From positions 13,289-39,801 of the forward strand of contig DBFL01000057.1 in assembly GCA_002294285.1 (NCBI GenBank): 26,513 nt of DNA. The letters are read 5' to 3'. The notes below the pieces were generated by a model. That model was not told the DNA's origin, made no database searches, and worked only from the letters and a program-made list of their open reading frames with translations. The first letter of the stretch is position 1, and every line of letters begins with the position of its first letter. Positions 7,994 to 15,771 of this stretch are shown one piece after another. The DNA is from Candidatus Neomicrothrix sp. UBA881 (GTDB lineage: Bacteria > Actinomycetota > Acidimicrobiia > Acidimicrobiales > MedAcidi-G1). The translations under genes were made by a program, and so were the position numbers.

Positions 7994-9466
7994 TTATGCT
8001 TTTAACTCATGTCGCAAAACTTTACCAAGAGCATTCCTTGGTAACTCTTTTACAAATACCAGTCTCTTGGGAAGTTTGTAAGAAGCCAAATTTTTTGAAG
8101 CAAATTTTCTAAATTCATCTAAATCTAGACTGTCAACCCCTTCTTTCATTACTACCCAAGCAACAACTTCCTCTCCCCATTCTTGTGACTCAACTCCTGA
8201 AACCGCCACCTCAGCAATATCCGGGTGTAACTGTAGAACGTCATCTACTTCCTGCGGGTAGACATTCAATCCACCCGTAATGATTAATTCTTTTATCCTG
8301 CCATTTATCGATATGTAACCGTCGTCGCCAATTTTTGCAATGTCGCCTGTTTTGAACCATCCATTTTTAAAACAAGATTCCGTTTCCTCCTGCTTTGACC
8401 AGTACTCTCTGAAAACTGATTCGCCCCTAACTAAAATCTCCCCGCTATCTTGTTCTATTTTGATTTCAACACCAGGTAGAGGGAGCCCCACAGAACCTGC
8501 GCGTCTTTCTCCTAAAAAAGGATTAGAAATTGTCAACATAGTTTCAGTCGTTCCGTATCTCTCCAACACGTCAACACCTCTTTCCTTTAATTGTTTATGC
8601 AAATCTGCAGACAAAGGTGCTGATCCTGAGACACATAAACGTAAAGAAGATAGTTGAGTCACCCTTTCATCTTCCAAGAGCCGGTTGTACATAGTTGGAA
8701 CACCAAAAAACATCGAGCAGCCGTTTTCAGTAATTGCCGAAAAGATCGAATCGTGATCAAAACCTTCCTGTAGAACAGCGGATCCTCCAACAAGTAAAGT
8801 TCCATGCAAACCAATGCCCATTCCATGAATATGGAACAAAGGCAGGCACAACAAAAGACTGTCTGATTCTGTCCATTCCCAAGCAGTAGCAACTGAAAGA
8901 GCTCCCGCTAATAAGGTCCTCTGGGTGTGAACAGCTCCCTTTGGTTTTCCGGTTGTTCCTGAGGTGTATGCGATTAAAGCTGGATCTTCTGGTTTAGAAA
9001 AATCTAGATCTGGGATAGGTCCACTTTCAATTTTTAGTGAAGTTGAAGAAATAAATAAGTCAGGATCTATAGAACTTAAAAGTTCGTGCCACTCTTGATT
9101 ATCTACTAGAGCAGCACTAGGGGCTGCATCCTTAATTAGAAATGAAAGCTCGGCCTCACTATATGAACCATTTACAGGGACGAGTATCAAACCAAGGCGT
9201 AAACAAGCTACATGGGCTATAACTAAATCCAGTGAGGTCTCTCCGGAAATAATCACTCTGTCACCGTGTGTTAACCCGTGGTTAACTAGAGCAGACGCTG
9301 TTTGAGAAGTCTGATCAAAAAAAGTTGCCCTATTTATCTTTTCTCCATTGAAAGAGAAAAGTGTCTTCTCAGGATTTTTTTCTAAGGTTTTTTTCCATGC
9401 TCCCACGAGAGTTTCTTGTCCATCCAGAAACAGCTCCTGACCAGCGTTTATATGTTCACTTTCCAT
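7994..9466 (-). CDS. AMP-forming acyl-CoA synthetase (ANL superfamily)
   Basis: This 490-residue enzyme adenylates a carboxylic acid and passes it to CoA. 'YTSGTTGKPKGAVHT' is the P-loop, 'RYGTTETM' the acyl-binding A5 motif, 'GWFKTGDIAKIGDDGYI' the ATP-binding Asp motif, 'GRIKELIITGGLNVYPQEVD' the hinge, and the Lys in 'LPRNALGKVLRHEL' the C-terminal catalytic lysine. 'LPLFHIHGMGIGLHGTLLVGG' and 'FFGVPTMYNRLL' recall the malonyl-CoA synthetase (MatB)/short-chain group, so a short or dicarboxylic acid is possible, but long-chain use cannot be excluded. It leads a minus-strand unit with the DsbA-fold, DinB-fold and msrA genes. The ATG at 9466 has only a weak AGGT site, and it diverges from the LLM monooxygenase gene. 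Confidence 0.93.
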   Translation of the reverse strand: MESEHINAGQELFLDGQETLVGAWKKTLEKNPEKTLFSFNGEKINRATFFDQTSQTASALVNHGLTHGDRVIISGETSLDLVIAHVACLRLGLILVPVNGSYSEAELSFLIKDAAPSAALVDNQEWHELLSSIDPDLFISSTSLKIESGPIPDLDFSKPEDPALIAYTSGTTGKPKGAVHTQRTLLAGALSVATAWEWTESDSLLLCLPLFHIHGMGIGLHGTLLVGGSAVLQEGFDHDSIFSAITENGCSMFFGVPTMYNRLLEDERVTQLSSLRLCVSGSAPLSADLHKQLKERGVDVLERYGTTETMLTISNPFLGERRAGSVGLPLPGVEIKIEQDSGEILVRGESVFREYWSKQEETESCFKNGWFKTGDIAKIGDDGYISINGRIKELIITGGLNVYPQEVDDVLQLHPDIAEVAVSGVESQEWGEEVVAWVVMKEGVDSLDLDEFRKFASKNLASYKLPKRLVFVKELPRNALGKVLRHELKA

Positions 9467-9517
9467 GCAAATTACCTAATTCTCATTTTGAACCTACAAG
9501 CAAGACTTCTCTAGGCC

Positions 9518-9546
9518 TTGACAAAACAAGTTAAATCAGACATACT
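9518..9546 (+). promoter_or_regulatory. Sigma-70-type promoter of the LLM-TetR operon
   Basis: A perfect TTGACA (9518-9523) is followed, after exactly 17 bases, by CATACT (9541-9546; four of six matches to TATAAT). This places the start point near 9552-9554, about 23 bases ahead of the ATG at 9576. It is the clearest promoter in the window. Confidence 0.65.
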
Positions 9547-9560
9547 AATGGAGGCCATTA
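9546..9560. promoter_or_regulatory. Palindrome over the LLM promoter start point, candidate TetR operator
   Basis: TAATGG (9546-9551) and CCATTA (9555-9560) are perfect inverted repeats around a 3-base centre, spanning the end of the -10 box and the expected transcription start. The size and place suit a TetR-family dimer, and the TetR gene is the second gene of the operon. This would be autoregulation; it is inference from position only. Confidence 0.4.
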
Positions 9561-9575
9561 AATAAAGGGGGTTCC

Positions 9576-10787
9576 ATGGAGTTTGGAATTTTTAGCAATG
9601 GATACATACCTGGACCTGCAGCTCATGACACAGAATCCGAACATACCGAACTTATGCGTGAAGCTAACTACGGGGTTGTCGCTGATAAAAACAACTGGAA
9701 ATACATGTGGTTCGGTGAGCACCACTCCCTCACTGAGTACAGTCACATGTCAGCTCCCGCGCCAATAATGGGATGGGTAGCTGCGCAAACAAACTACATT
9801 CACCTTGGATCAGCAATCACTAGTTTGCCAACCAATAAAGAACACCCTGTCCGGATCGCAGAAAGAGCAGCAATGCTCGACCACGTTACAGAAAACCGCT
9901 TTGAATTTGGAACTGGACGTGGAGCAGGTAGTCATGAACTTCTGAGTTTTAATGTCACAGACCCAAGTGAAACCAAAGCTCAGTGGGATGAGGTGATTCG
10001 TGAAATACCTCGAATGTGGGAACAAAAAGATTATGACTTTAAAGGAGAATTTTTCACTGTGCCGACTCCACACAATATTCTTCCGAAACCATACGGTAAA
10101 GGCCACCCCCCTCTTTGGGTTGCTTGTGGAAATCCACCTACATTTGCAAAAGCTGGATCCCTTGGAATAGGCGCTATAGCTTTTAATTTCGAGCCTATTC
10201 ATAATCTAAAAGGGCGTGTCGACGCATACAAAGAAGCAATCCAAGACCCTGTAGAGCAAATCGGTCAATTTAAAAATGACAATGTCATGATGACAAATGC
10301 TGTCATCTGTCTTGAAAATAGAGACGAGGCAAGAGCAATAGCTAAAACCAAAGGAAGGGGCTATTTAGTGACCATGGTGAACATGTACCACGACACTATG
10401 CCCAAATCACCTGATGCGGTTACTTGGCCAGATGCCCCTATAGACCCAAACTGGACTGATGAAATGCTCGACTGGGCCATTGCAGAAGGTTACATGCTCT
10501 GCGGGACACCTGAAGAGGTGTGTGAACAACTAGTTCGCTATCAGGAAGTCGGCTGTGACCAAGTCGTATTTGGATTGCCAATCGAAGGAATGGCACACGA
10601 ACAAGTATTGGAAATGCTCGAAATTTTTGGACAACGTGTTATTCCGGAATTTGATAAGGATCCAATCCACTCAACAGATCGCCACCGAGCAGAAGCGCAA
10701 AGGAAGTTCCCTGACTTCCAGTATGAGCTTCCAGAAGACATTTCAGTTTCTGTGTTGCCTTCAAATGCCCTGTTGCCACTCGGATAA
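9576..10787 (+). CDS. LLM-class (luciferase-like) flavin-dependent monooxygenase
   Basis: The 403-residue protein is a TIM-barrel member of the bacterial luciferase family. Seen are 'WKYMWFGEHHSLTEYSH' (the conserved FxxEHH segment at the active site), 'HLGSAITSLPTNKEHPVRIAE', 'DHVTENRFEFGTGRGAG' (flavin phosphate binding) and 'MLCGTPEEVCEQLVRYQEVGCDQVVFG' towards the C terminus. Such enzymes use reduced FMN or F420; the choice cannot be read here. Actinobacteria commonly use F420, so both stay open. ATG 9576 has AAAGGGGG about 5 bases ahead. The TetR gene starts at the base after its TAA, so the two are one operon. Substrate is unknown. It could act in the same degradation programme as the divergent acyl-CoA synthetase unit. 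Confidence 0.92.
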   Translation: MEFGIFSNGYIPGPAAHDTESEHTELMREANYGVVADKNNWKYMWFGEHHSLTEYSHMSAPAPIMGWVAAQTNYIHLGSAITSLPTNKEHPVRIAERAAMLDHVTENRFEFGTGRGAGSHELLSFNVTDPSETKAQWDEVIREIPRMWEQKDYDFKGEFFTVPTPHNILPKPYGKGHPPLWVACGNPPTFAKAGSLGIGAIAFNFEPIHNLKGRVDAYKEAIQDPVEQIGQFKNDNVMMTNAVICLENRDEARAIAKTKGRGYLVTMVNMYHDTMPKSPDAVTWPDAPIDPNWTDEMLDWAIAEGYMLCGTPEEVCEQLVRYQEVGCDQVVFGLPIEGMAHEQVLEMLEIFGQRVIPEFDKDPIHSTDRHRAEAQRKFPDFQYELPEDISVSVLPSNALLPLG

Positions 10788-11405
10788 GTGCCTCGAAGCA
10801 GCGTCAAAACACGCGAACAGCTCCTATTAGAAGCTGAAAGGCTTTTTGCCTTAAAAGGAATCTGGCAAGTCCAAGTTCAAGAAATTGTCCTTGCCGCAGA
10901 ACAGCGGAACACATCAGCTGTTACATATCACTTTGGCTCAAGAGAAGGTCTTCTTGAAGGAATTCTCACCTCTCATGGGCAGCCCATTGACAAACATAGG
11001 GGAGATCTTCTCTCGCCTCTTAGTGAAGAGTCTTCTACTCGCTCTCTAATAAATGCTCTAGTGGTTCCGATGGTAAGTTGCTTTGATACCAGCAGCGGAT
11101 GCAGGTACCTGCAGATAGTCTCACAACTTTCTGATCAATTCTCGAATTGGAGAAGCCTTTCAGGAGATCTTTCTTCACCTCACCTGTCTAGAGCACTAAA
11201 CATGCTCGAAAACCGACCTGACTTTTTACCAGCAGTTCTTCGACAAGAACGTCTTATAGCAATGATGCAATTAATGACTTCATCTCTTTCAGAAAGGGCT
11301 CGCTCTATAGAAGCTGGGATTGAAACACCTCTTAGCAATTCAGAATACAAAGACAACTTAACCGACATGCTTGTAGGAATTCTTGAAGCATCAACCGGAA
11401 ACTAA
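10788..11405 (+). CDS. TetR-family transcriptional regulator
   Basis: The 205-residue protein has an N-terminal TetR helix-turn-helix: 'TREQLLLEAERLFALKG' followed by 'AVTYHFGSREGLLEGIL', the typical recognition helix (Y-x-F-G-S/T-R-E-x-L). The variable C-terminal ~140 residues should bind a ligand and form the dimer; nothing in them names the ligand. The start is GTG at 10788, immediately after the LLM stop codon TAA (10785-10787), so it is translated by coupling. The likely target is the palindrome at 9546-9560 in the operon's own promoter, and possibly the divergent acyl-CoA synthetase gene. It ends 13 bases before the stop of the convergent lldD gene. Confidence 0.93.
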   Translation: MPRSSVKTREQLLLEAERLFALKGIWQVQVQEIVLAAEQRNTSAVTYHFGSREGLLEGILTSHGQPIDKHRGDLLSPLSEESSTRSLINALVVPMVSCFDTSSGCRYLQIVSQLSDQFSNWRSLSGDLSSPHLSRALNMLENRPDFLPAVLRQERLIAMMQLMTSSLSERARSIEAGIETPLSNSEYKDNLTDMLVGILEASTGN

Positions 11406-11418
11406 AGTAACATTCTGA

Positions 11419-12642
11419 TTATTTTGTTCTGCTGATTAGATCTTGTGATAAATCTTCTACAGAAGCAACTCCGGTTAGTGCCATTGTTCTTTCAATACCT
11501 TCTTGAAGCAGATCAAGAACATGGTCGACTCCTCTTTCACCACATGCTCCAAGGGCGTAAAGGTAAGGTCTTCCAGTCATCACCGCATTAGCTCCTAGCG
11601 AAACCGCCTTTACTACGTCTGAACCTCTACGGACTCCGCCATCACAAATTATCTCTAAACGGTTTTGAACTGCTTCAGCAACTTCTGGTAACAAGTCGAA
11701 TGGTGCAGGCGCTCCATCTAGTTGCCTTCCTCCATGATTGGAGATCGCGATAGCTTCTACACCTGATTCAACAGCAATTAAAGCATCTTCGACTGTTTGG
11801 ATTCCTTTTATCAAGATTGGTCCCTTCCAGATGGATCTAAGCCATTCCACATCACTCCAAGAAAGACCGGGGTCGAATTGGGATTTCATGTGTTCTGCGA
11901 GATCAACTGCTGTTGAACCGTCGATAGCTGTGATTCCTTCAACGTTTGCGAAACGAATAGGATCTGCTTTCAAAAAGTCCCATGTCCATCCTGGGTTTTT
12001 CAGACCGTCAATTATCGTTCCAAGACCAACTTCAGGAGGTAGGGTAAATCCTCGTCGCACATCACGCTCCCGCCGTCCAAGAACCGCTGTGTCAACTGTA
12101 AGACACACAGCTTCGAAACCTGCTGCTTCGGCTCTTTCAACAAGATTTTTTACAACAGATCGATCTCTCCACGTGTATATCTGAAACCAAAGACGAGTGT
12201 CGCTTTCAGCTACTGATGCACATTCCTCTATAGAACGTGTAGCCATTGTCGACAAGGTGAATGGAATACCTGCTCTAGTCGCTGCTCTGACAACCGCTAA
12301 TTCCCCTTCAGAGTGTGCAATTCTAGTAAAACCTGTTGGAGCTAAAACAAGAGGAAAAGCTAGTCTGCGTCCAAACAAGGAAGTAGAAGTATCTACATGT
12401 GTCATGTCTCGCAACACTCTGGGTTTGAAAGAAACATTTCGATAAGCATCAACATTGTTTCTTAGGGTTATTTCATCCTCAGCGCCTCCATCTATGTAGT
12501 CAAAAACTCCAGCAGGCAGACGCCGTTTAGCCAAACTTCTTAAATCGTCGACATTCGCAACCTTACGCAAAAGTCGGTTTGTTCGATTCAGTTCAAACTT
12601 TCGAAACCTTACAACAGAACGAATACTCCTCAAAAATGACAT
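11419..12642 (-). CDS. lldD: FMN-dependent alpha-hydroxy-acid (lactate-type) dehydrogenase, LldD2-like
   Basis: The 407-residue protein is of the glycolate oxidase/lactate dehydrogenase family, which oxidises L-2-hydroxy acids with FMN. The motifs are complete: 'AKRRLPAGVFDYIDGGAEDE' at the N terminus, 'LAPTGFTRIAHSEGE' at the flavin site, Lys279 in 'ILIKGIQT', the catalytic His303 and substrate Arg306 in 'SNHGGRQLDG', and 'CDGGVRRGSDVVKA' for the FMN phosphate. Its N terminus and loops resemble mycobacterial LldD2 more than the mycofactocin enzyme MftD, and no mycofactocin genes are near. No membrane helix is seen. It starts 14 bases after the rpiB stop on the same strand, so it is probably the last gene of the tsaC-rpiB unit. 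L-lactate as substrate is likely but not proven. Confidence 0.9.
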   Translation of the reverse strand: MSFLRSIRSVVRFRKFELNRTNRLLRKVANVDDLRSLAKRRLPAGVFDYIDGGAEDEITLRNNVDAYRNVSFKPRVLRDMTHVDTSTSLFGRRLAFPLVLAPTGFTRIAHSEGELAVVRAATRAGIPFTLSTMATRSIEECASVAESDTRLWFQIYTWRDRSVVKNLVERAEAAGFEAVCLTVDTAVLGRRERDVRRGFTLPPEVGLGTIIDGLKNPGWTWDFLKADPIRFANVEGITAIDGSTAVDLAEHMKSQFDPGLSWSDVEWLRSIWKGPILIKGIQTVEDALIAVESGVEAIAISNHGGRQLDGAPAPFDLLPEVAEAVQNRLEIICDGGVRRGSDVVKAVSLGANAVMTGRPYLYALGACGERGVDHVLDLLQEGIERTMALTGVASVEDLSQDLISRTK

Positions 12643-12656
12643 TTCATACCAGTCAG

Positions 12657-13100
12657 TTAAGAGTCAATCTTTGAATCAAGTTTGGCCACCCTCGCCTCAT
12701 GGCGTCCACCTTCAAACTCTTGATCCAACCATGCCTTCAATGCTTCAACTGCAATTTCAGGGTCAATAAGTCGCTCTCCAAAACAAAGAACATTCGCATT
12801 ATTGTGAGCCTTGGCCCATTTGGCTGTTTCAACATCGTTGACAGTGGCTGCTCTGATTCCAGAAATCTTGTTCGCTGCTATTCCTATGCCGATACCAGAT
12901 CCACAGACTGCAACTCCCAAATCCGCAGGACCTTCCATGACCGTCGTGCCAATTGCAAATCCATAATCGGGGTAATCGACTCTTTCTGTTGAATCTGTTC
13001 CGCAGTCAATTACCTCATGACCCATATCGTTTAGTTCGCTTTTTAAACGTTCTTTGAGTTCGAAACCCGCGTGATCACAACCTATTGCTATTACTTTCAT
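12657..13100 (-). CDS. rpiB: Ribose-5-phosphate isomerase B
   Basis: RpiB interconverts ribose-5-phosphate and ribulose-5-phosphate in the pentose phosphate pathway. The 147-residue protein has 'IGCDHAGFELKE' (substrate phosphate and Asp/His), Cys66 in 'AVCGSGIGIGIAANK', which acts as the base in the isomerisation, and His99 in 'AKAHNNANVLCFG'. Both numbers match the E. coli enzyme exactly. It follows tsaC after 18 bases, as in many actinobacterial operons, and precedes lldD by 14 bases. The ATG at 13100 has no strong ribosome binding site, which suggests coupling to the upstream gene. Confidence 0.97.
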   Translation of the reverse strand: MKVIAIGCDHAGFELKERLKSELNDMGHEVIDCGTDSTERVDYPDYGFAIGTTVMEGPADLGVAVCGSGIGIGIAANKISGIRAATVNDVETAKWAKAHNNANVLCFGERLIDPEIAVEALKAWLDQEFEGGRHEARVAKLDSKIDS

Positions 13101-13118
13101 AACAATAGACTAGCCTTC

Positions 13119-13739
13119 TTAAACTCGAAGACCTGCCGCAACAAGATCTTCAACTCCTATTGTTCCTTCACGAAGGATTTCTAAAGATTCCCCTAAGAGG
13201 CTCAAAACGGTCGAGGGTTTACCTTTACAAGGTCCCCCATCCACAACCAACAAGTTTTCACCTAATTCTGATACGGCTTCTTTCGCGTTTTCTGGAGTTT
13301 GCAGACCAGAAAGATTGGCTGAAGTGACCGCTAAAGGTCCTGTTATAGCTGTCAAAGATCTCATAAATGTATGGTCAGGACATCTGACTCCTATTGAACT
13401 TTCATCGCCGCCTAGAAAATAGTTCAAGTTTTGAGCTCTCTTGCCAACGATAGTCATGGGACCTGGCCAAAAGTTTTGAGATAAGAGTTCTAACTCTGAC
13501 GAAGGAACTGCAAGATCAAATACTTCGTGGATTTCTGAAATCAGAACAGCGCATGCTTGATCACTTAAACGTTTTTTCCGCTGGAAAATTTCTTCAACCG
13601 CACTTCTATCAGTTGGAATGGCGGCTAGGCCGTAAACAGTATCAGTAGGAAGTAAAACCAGCTTTCCATCATTTAAAGTCTCAGCTGCCTCAGATACCGC
13701 TTTATCAAAGTCCGAATCCAAATCTAGAATCTTGTTCAT
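13119..13739 (-). CDS. tsaC: L-threonylcarbamoyladenylate synthase (TsaC/Sua5/YrdC family)
   Basis: This enzyme makes threonylcarbamoyl-AMP from threonine, bicarbonate and ATP, the first step of the t6A37 modification of ANN-decoding tRNAs. 'VLLPTDTVYGLAA' near residue 30, 'QRKKRLSDQACAVLISE', 'FWPGPMTIV', 'IGVRCPDHTF' and 'AVTSANLSG' are the conserved YrdC-fold segments. At 206 residues it is the short TsaC type and lacks the Sua5 C-terminal domain. Its ATG (13737-13739) overlaps the TGA stop of prmC (13736-13738), an ATGA junction that couples translation. Confidence 0.95.
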   Translation of the reverse strand: MNKILDLDSDFDKAVSEAAETLNDGKLVLLPTDTVYGLAAIPTDRSAVEEIFQRKKRLSDQACAVLISEIHEVFDLAVPSSELELLSQNFWPGPMTIVGKRAQNLNYFLGGDESSIGVRCPDHTFMRSLTAITGPLAVTSANLSGLQTPENAKEAVSELGENLLVVDGGPCKGKPSTVLSLLGESLEILREGTIGVEDLVAAGLRV

Positions 13740-14626
13740 AATGGCTTCTTAGCTACTAGGACTCTTTCCTTTTCAGCTAAATCTAGTCTCAACTTAACTT
13801 CTCTATAGCCTAAGTACCGAGCCTCTTGAGCCATTTCATCTGCCTGCATGGGCGATAATTCTAAAAATAATGTTCCGTCTGAGGCCAACCATTCAATTGA
13901 TTTTCTTAACAAAAAACTTAGATTCTCTGTTCCTAGCGGACCTGCTCTCAAGGAAGAAGAAGGCTCCCACTCACTAACCTCTAAAGGCAGTTCTTCTTCA
14001 TTGCCTATATACGGAGGATTCGAAACAATCACGTCAAACTTTCCCAAAAGCTCCTCTGGCAACGCATCAAACCAAAAACCTTGACTTATAGAAACTTTTT
14101 GACCTGCCATTCCTAAACCTGCAAGATTTGCACGAGTAACAGAAACCGCCTCTTCGGAAATATCGCTGCACCATACAGAAACACCTTCAACTTCTGCAGC
14201 GATGGAGAGACCTATTGCACCCGAACCACAACCCAGATCTGCAACATTTAAATCCATTTGAGTCTCGAATTCAACTTTCTTGTTTCTGCACTCTTCGATC
14301 ACGTATCCAACTAGAACCTCAGTCTCTGGTCTCGGTATCAAAACCCTTTTATCTACAAACATGTCAAGTTCTCTAAACTGCCATCTACCTAGAACATACT
14401 GAAGTGGCTCGCCAGTTAATCTTCTCTCAATCAAGCGATTCAATCGATCCAACTGTATTGGTTTTGCTTTTTCTAGATAATCACCCTGCCCAGTGATCCC
14501 AGACACTTCTTCAATAATCCACTTTGCTTCAAGTTCTGCATTATCAACTGAAAGGTTGCGCGCTGTTTCAGCCAATAATTCCTTCCAACTCAACGATGCA
14601 TCCGTACTAAACAACCCTGTTCCCAC
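13736..14626 (-). CDS. prmC: Peptide chain release factor N5-glutamine methyltransferase
   Basis: PrmC methylates the glutamine of the GGQ motif in release factors 1 and 2 with S-adenosylmethionine. The 296-residue protein has an N-terminal helical substrate domain (about 1-100), the SAM motif 'DLGCGSGAIG' (130-139) and the catalytic 'NPPY' (203-206). 'RPETEVLV' is also conserved. The start is GTG at 14626, 12 bases after the prfA stop; an AGAAG stretch lies upstream. Its main substrate, RF1, is encoded directly before it in the operon. Confidence 0.97.
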   Translation of the reverse strand: MGTGLFSTDASLSWKELLAETARNLSVDNAELEAKWIIEEVSGITGQGDYLEKAKPIQLDRLNRLIERRLTGEPLQYVLGRWQFRELDMFVDKRVLIPRPETEVLVGYVIEECRNKKVEFETQMDLNVADLGCGSGAIGLSIAAEVEGVSVWCSDISEEAVSVTRANLAGLGMAGQKVSISQGFWFDALPEELLGKFDVIVSNPPYIGNEEELPLEVSEWEPSSSLRAGPLGTENLSFLLRKSIEWLASDGTLFLELSPMQADEMAQEARYLGYREVKLRLDLAEKERVLVAKKPL

Positions 14627-14638
14627 TATTTTCTTCTA

Positions 14639-15706
14639 TTAATCAAGGGTTTCAGCTAATTGTCGATCTCTTTCTGCAATCAGTAAGGCATCAACTAGTT
14701 CATCAAGTTCACCTGCAAGAATCCTCTCCAACCGATGGAGAGTTAACCCAATCCGGTGATCAGTAACCCTATTCTCTTTAAAATTATAGGTTCTAATTTT
14801 TTCAGATCTTCCACCACCACCTACTTGATCCCGTCTAGCAGATGCAGCTTCCGACTGCTGACGCTCCTGTTCAACCTGAAGCAACCTGGCCCTTAAAACC
14901 CGCAGAGCCTTTGTTTTGTTTTGAAGTTGACTCTTCTCGTCTTGCATAGTCACAACCAAACCAGTTGGCAAATGGGTAATACGTACTGCAGAATCTGTTG
15001 TGTTTACGGATTGGCCCCCAGGCCCTGATGATCTATAAACATCAACCTGTAAATCCTTTTCTTCTATAGCTATTTCTACTTCATCTGCCTCAGGAAGAAC
15101 AGTGACAGTAGCCGAAGATGTGTGAACACGACCTTGGGATTCAGTGACAGGAACTCTTTGCACACGATGAACACCCCCTTCATGTTTTAAATGCGCCCAA
15201 GCAGTTTCGCCACGAATTAAAAAGACCACTTCCGTGAAGCCACCCATGTCAGACTCCCTGCTCTCAAGAGGTTCAACTGCCCATCCTTTTGTAGTTGCAA
15301 GAGCCGCATACATGTCGCGAAGGTCACGTGCAAAAAGGTTGGCCTCTTCGCCGCCTTCTGCGCCTCTAATTTCTACAATTACCGTTCTTCCATCATTCGG
15401 ATCTTGTGGCAATAAATGAATTCGTAATTCAGTCTCCAATTCTGAGATTTCAGTTTTTAACTTACTTATTTCCTCTTGAAGCTGGTCACGCTCTTCACCC
15501 TCGGTGACTTCCATCAATTCTCGTGCAGTATCAAGATTTTCATATGCCGCTTGAAGTGGCCTACCCGCAGAAAGAGCGCTTACTAATTCTTTATGCCTTC
15601 TCCCAAGTTCTTCTAACAACTTTGAGTCAGAAACTACTTCAGGGTCAGCTAAACGCTGTTCAACATCTTCAAACTCAGAGATTAAAGCTTTTACTTGATC
15701 AATCAT
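14639..15706 (-). CDS. prfA: Peptide chain release factor 1
   Basis: RF1 recognises UAA and UAG stop codons and triggers release of the finished chain. The 355-residue protein has the codon-recognition tripeptide Pro-Val-Thr (186-188, in '[18 protein letters not shown]') and the Gly-Gly-Gln catalytic motif (230-232, in '[12 protein letters not shown]'). The '[18 protein letters not shown]' segment is also typical. The ATG at 15706 has only a weak TGAG ribosome binding site. Both TAA and TAG stops occur in this window's genes, consistent with a need for RF1. The upstream neighbour is the unknown 327-residue gene, 65 bases away. Confidence 0.98.
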   Translation of the reverse strand: MIDQVKALISEFEDVEQRLADPEVVSDSKLLEELGRRHKELVSALSAGRPLQAAYENLDTARELMEVTEGEERDQLQEEISKLKTEISELETELRIHLLPQDPNDGRTVIVEIRGAEGGEEANLFARDLRDMYAALATTKGWAVEPLESRESDMGGFTEVVFLIRGETAWAHLKHEGGVHRVQRVPVTESQGRVHTSSATVTVLPEADEVEIAIEEKDLQVDVYRSSGPGGQSVNTTDSAVRITHLPTGLVVTMQDEKSQLQNKTKALRVLRARLLQVEQERQQSEAASARRDQVGGGGRSEKIRTYNFKENRVTDHRIGLTLHRLERILAGELDELVDALLIAERDRQLAETLD

Positions 15707-15771
15707 TAGCTCAGGGTAGCGGTATGTGGCTTAGTGCAATAATGCAATCCATTTTTACACAAAATAACAAA

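Noticed and set aside
11738..12184. A 148-codon plus-strand open frame opposite lldD
   Set aside because: It is antisense to conserved FMN-binding motifs, and the translation is Ser/Arg-rich without recognisable domains.
11419..12642. Calling the hydroxy-acid dehydrogenase MftD of mycofactocin synthesis
   Set aside because: No mftA, mftB, mftC or other mycofactocin gene is near, and the N terminus is closer to LldD2.
15700..15735. A tRNA D-arm-like string ('TAGCTCAGGGTAGCGG') upstream of prfA
   Set aside because: It overlaps the prfA start and no anticodon arm, T arm or acceptor pairing follows within 75 bases.
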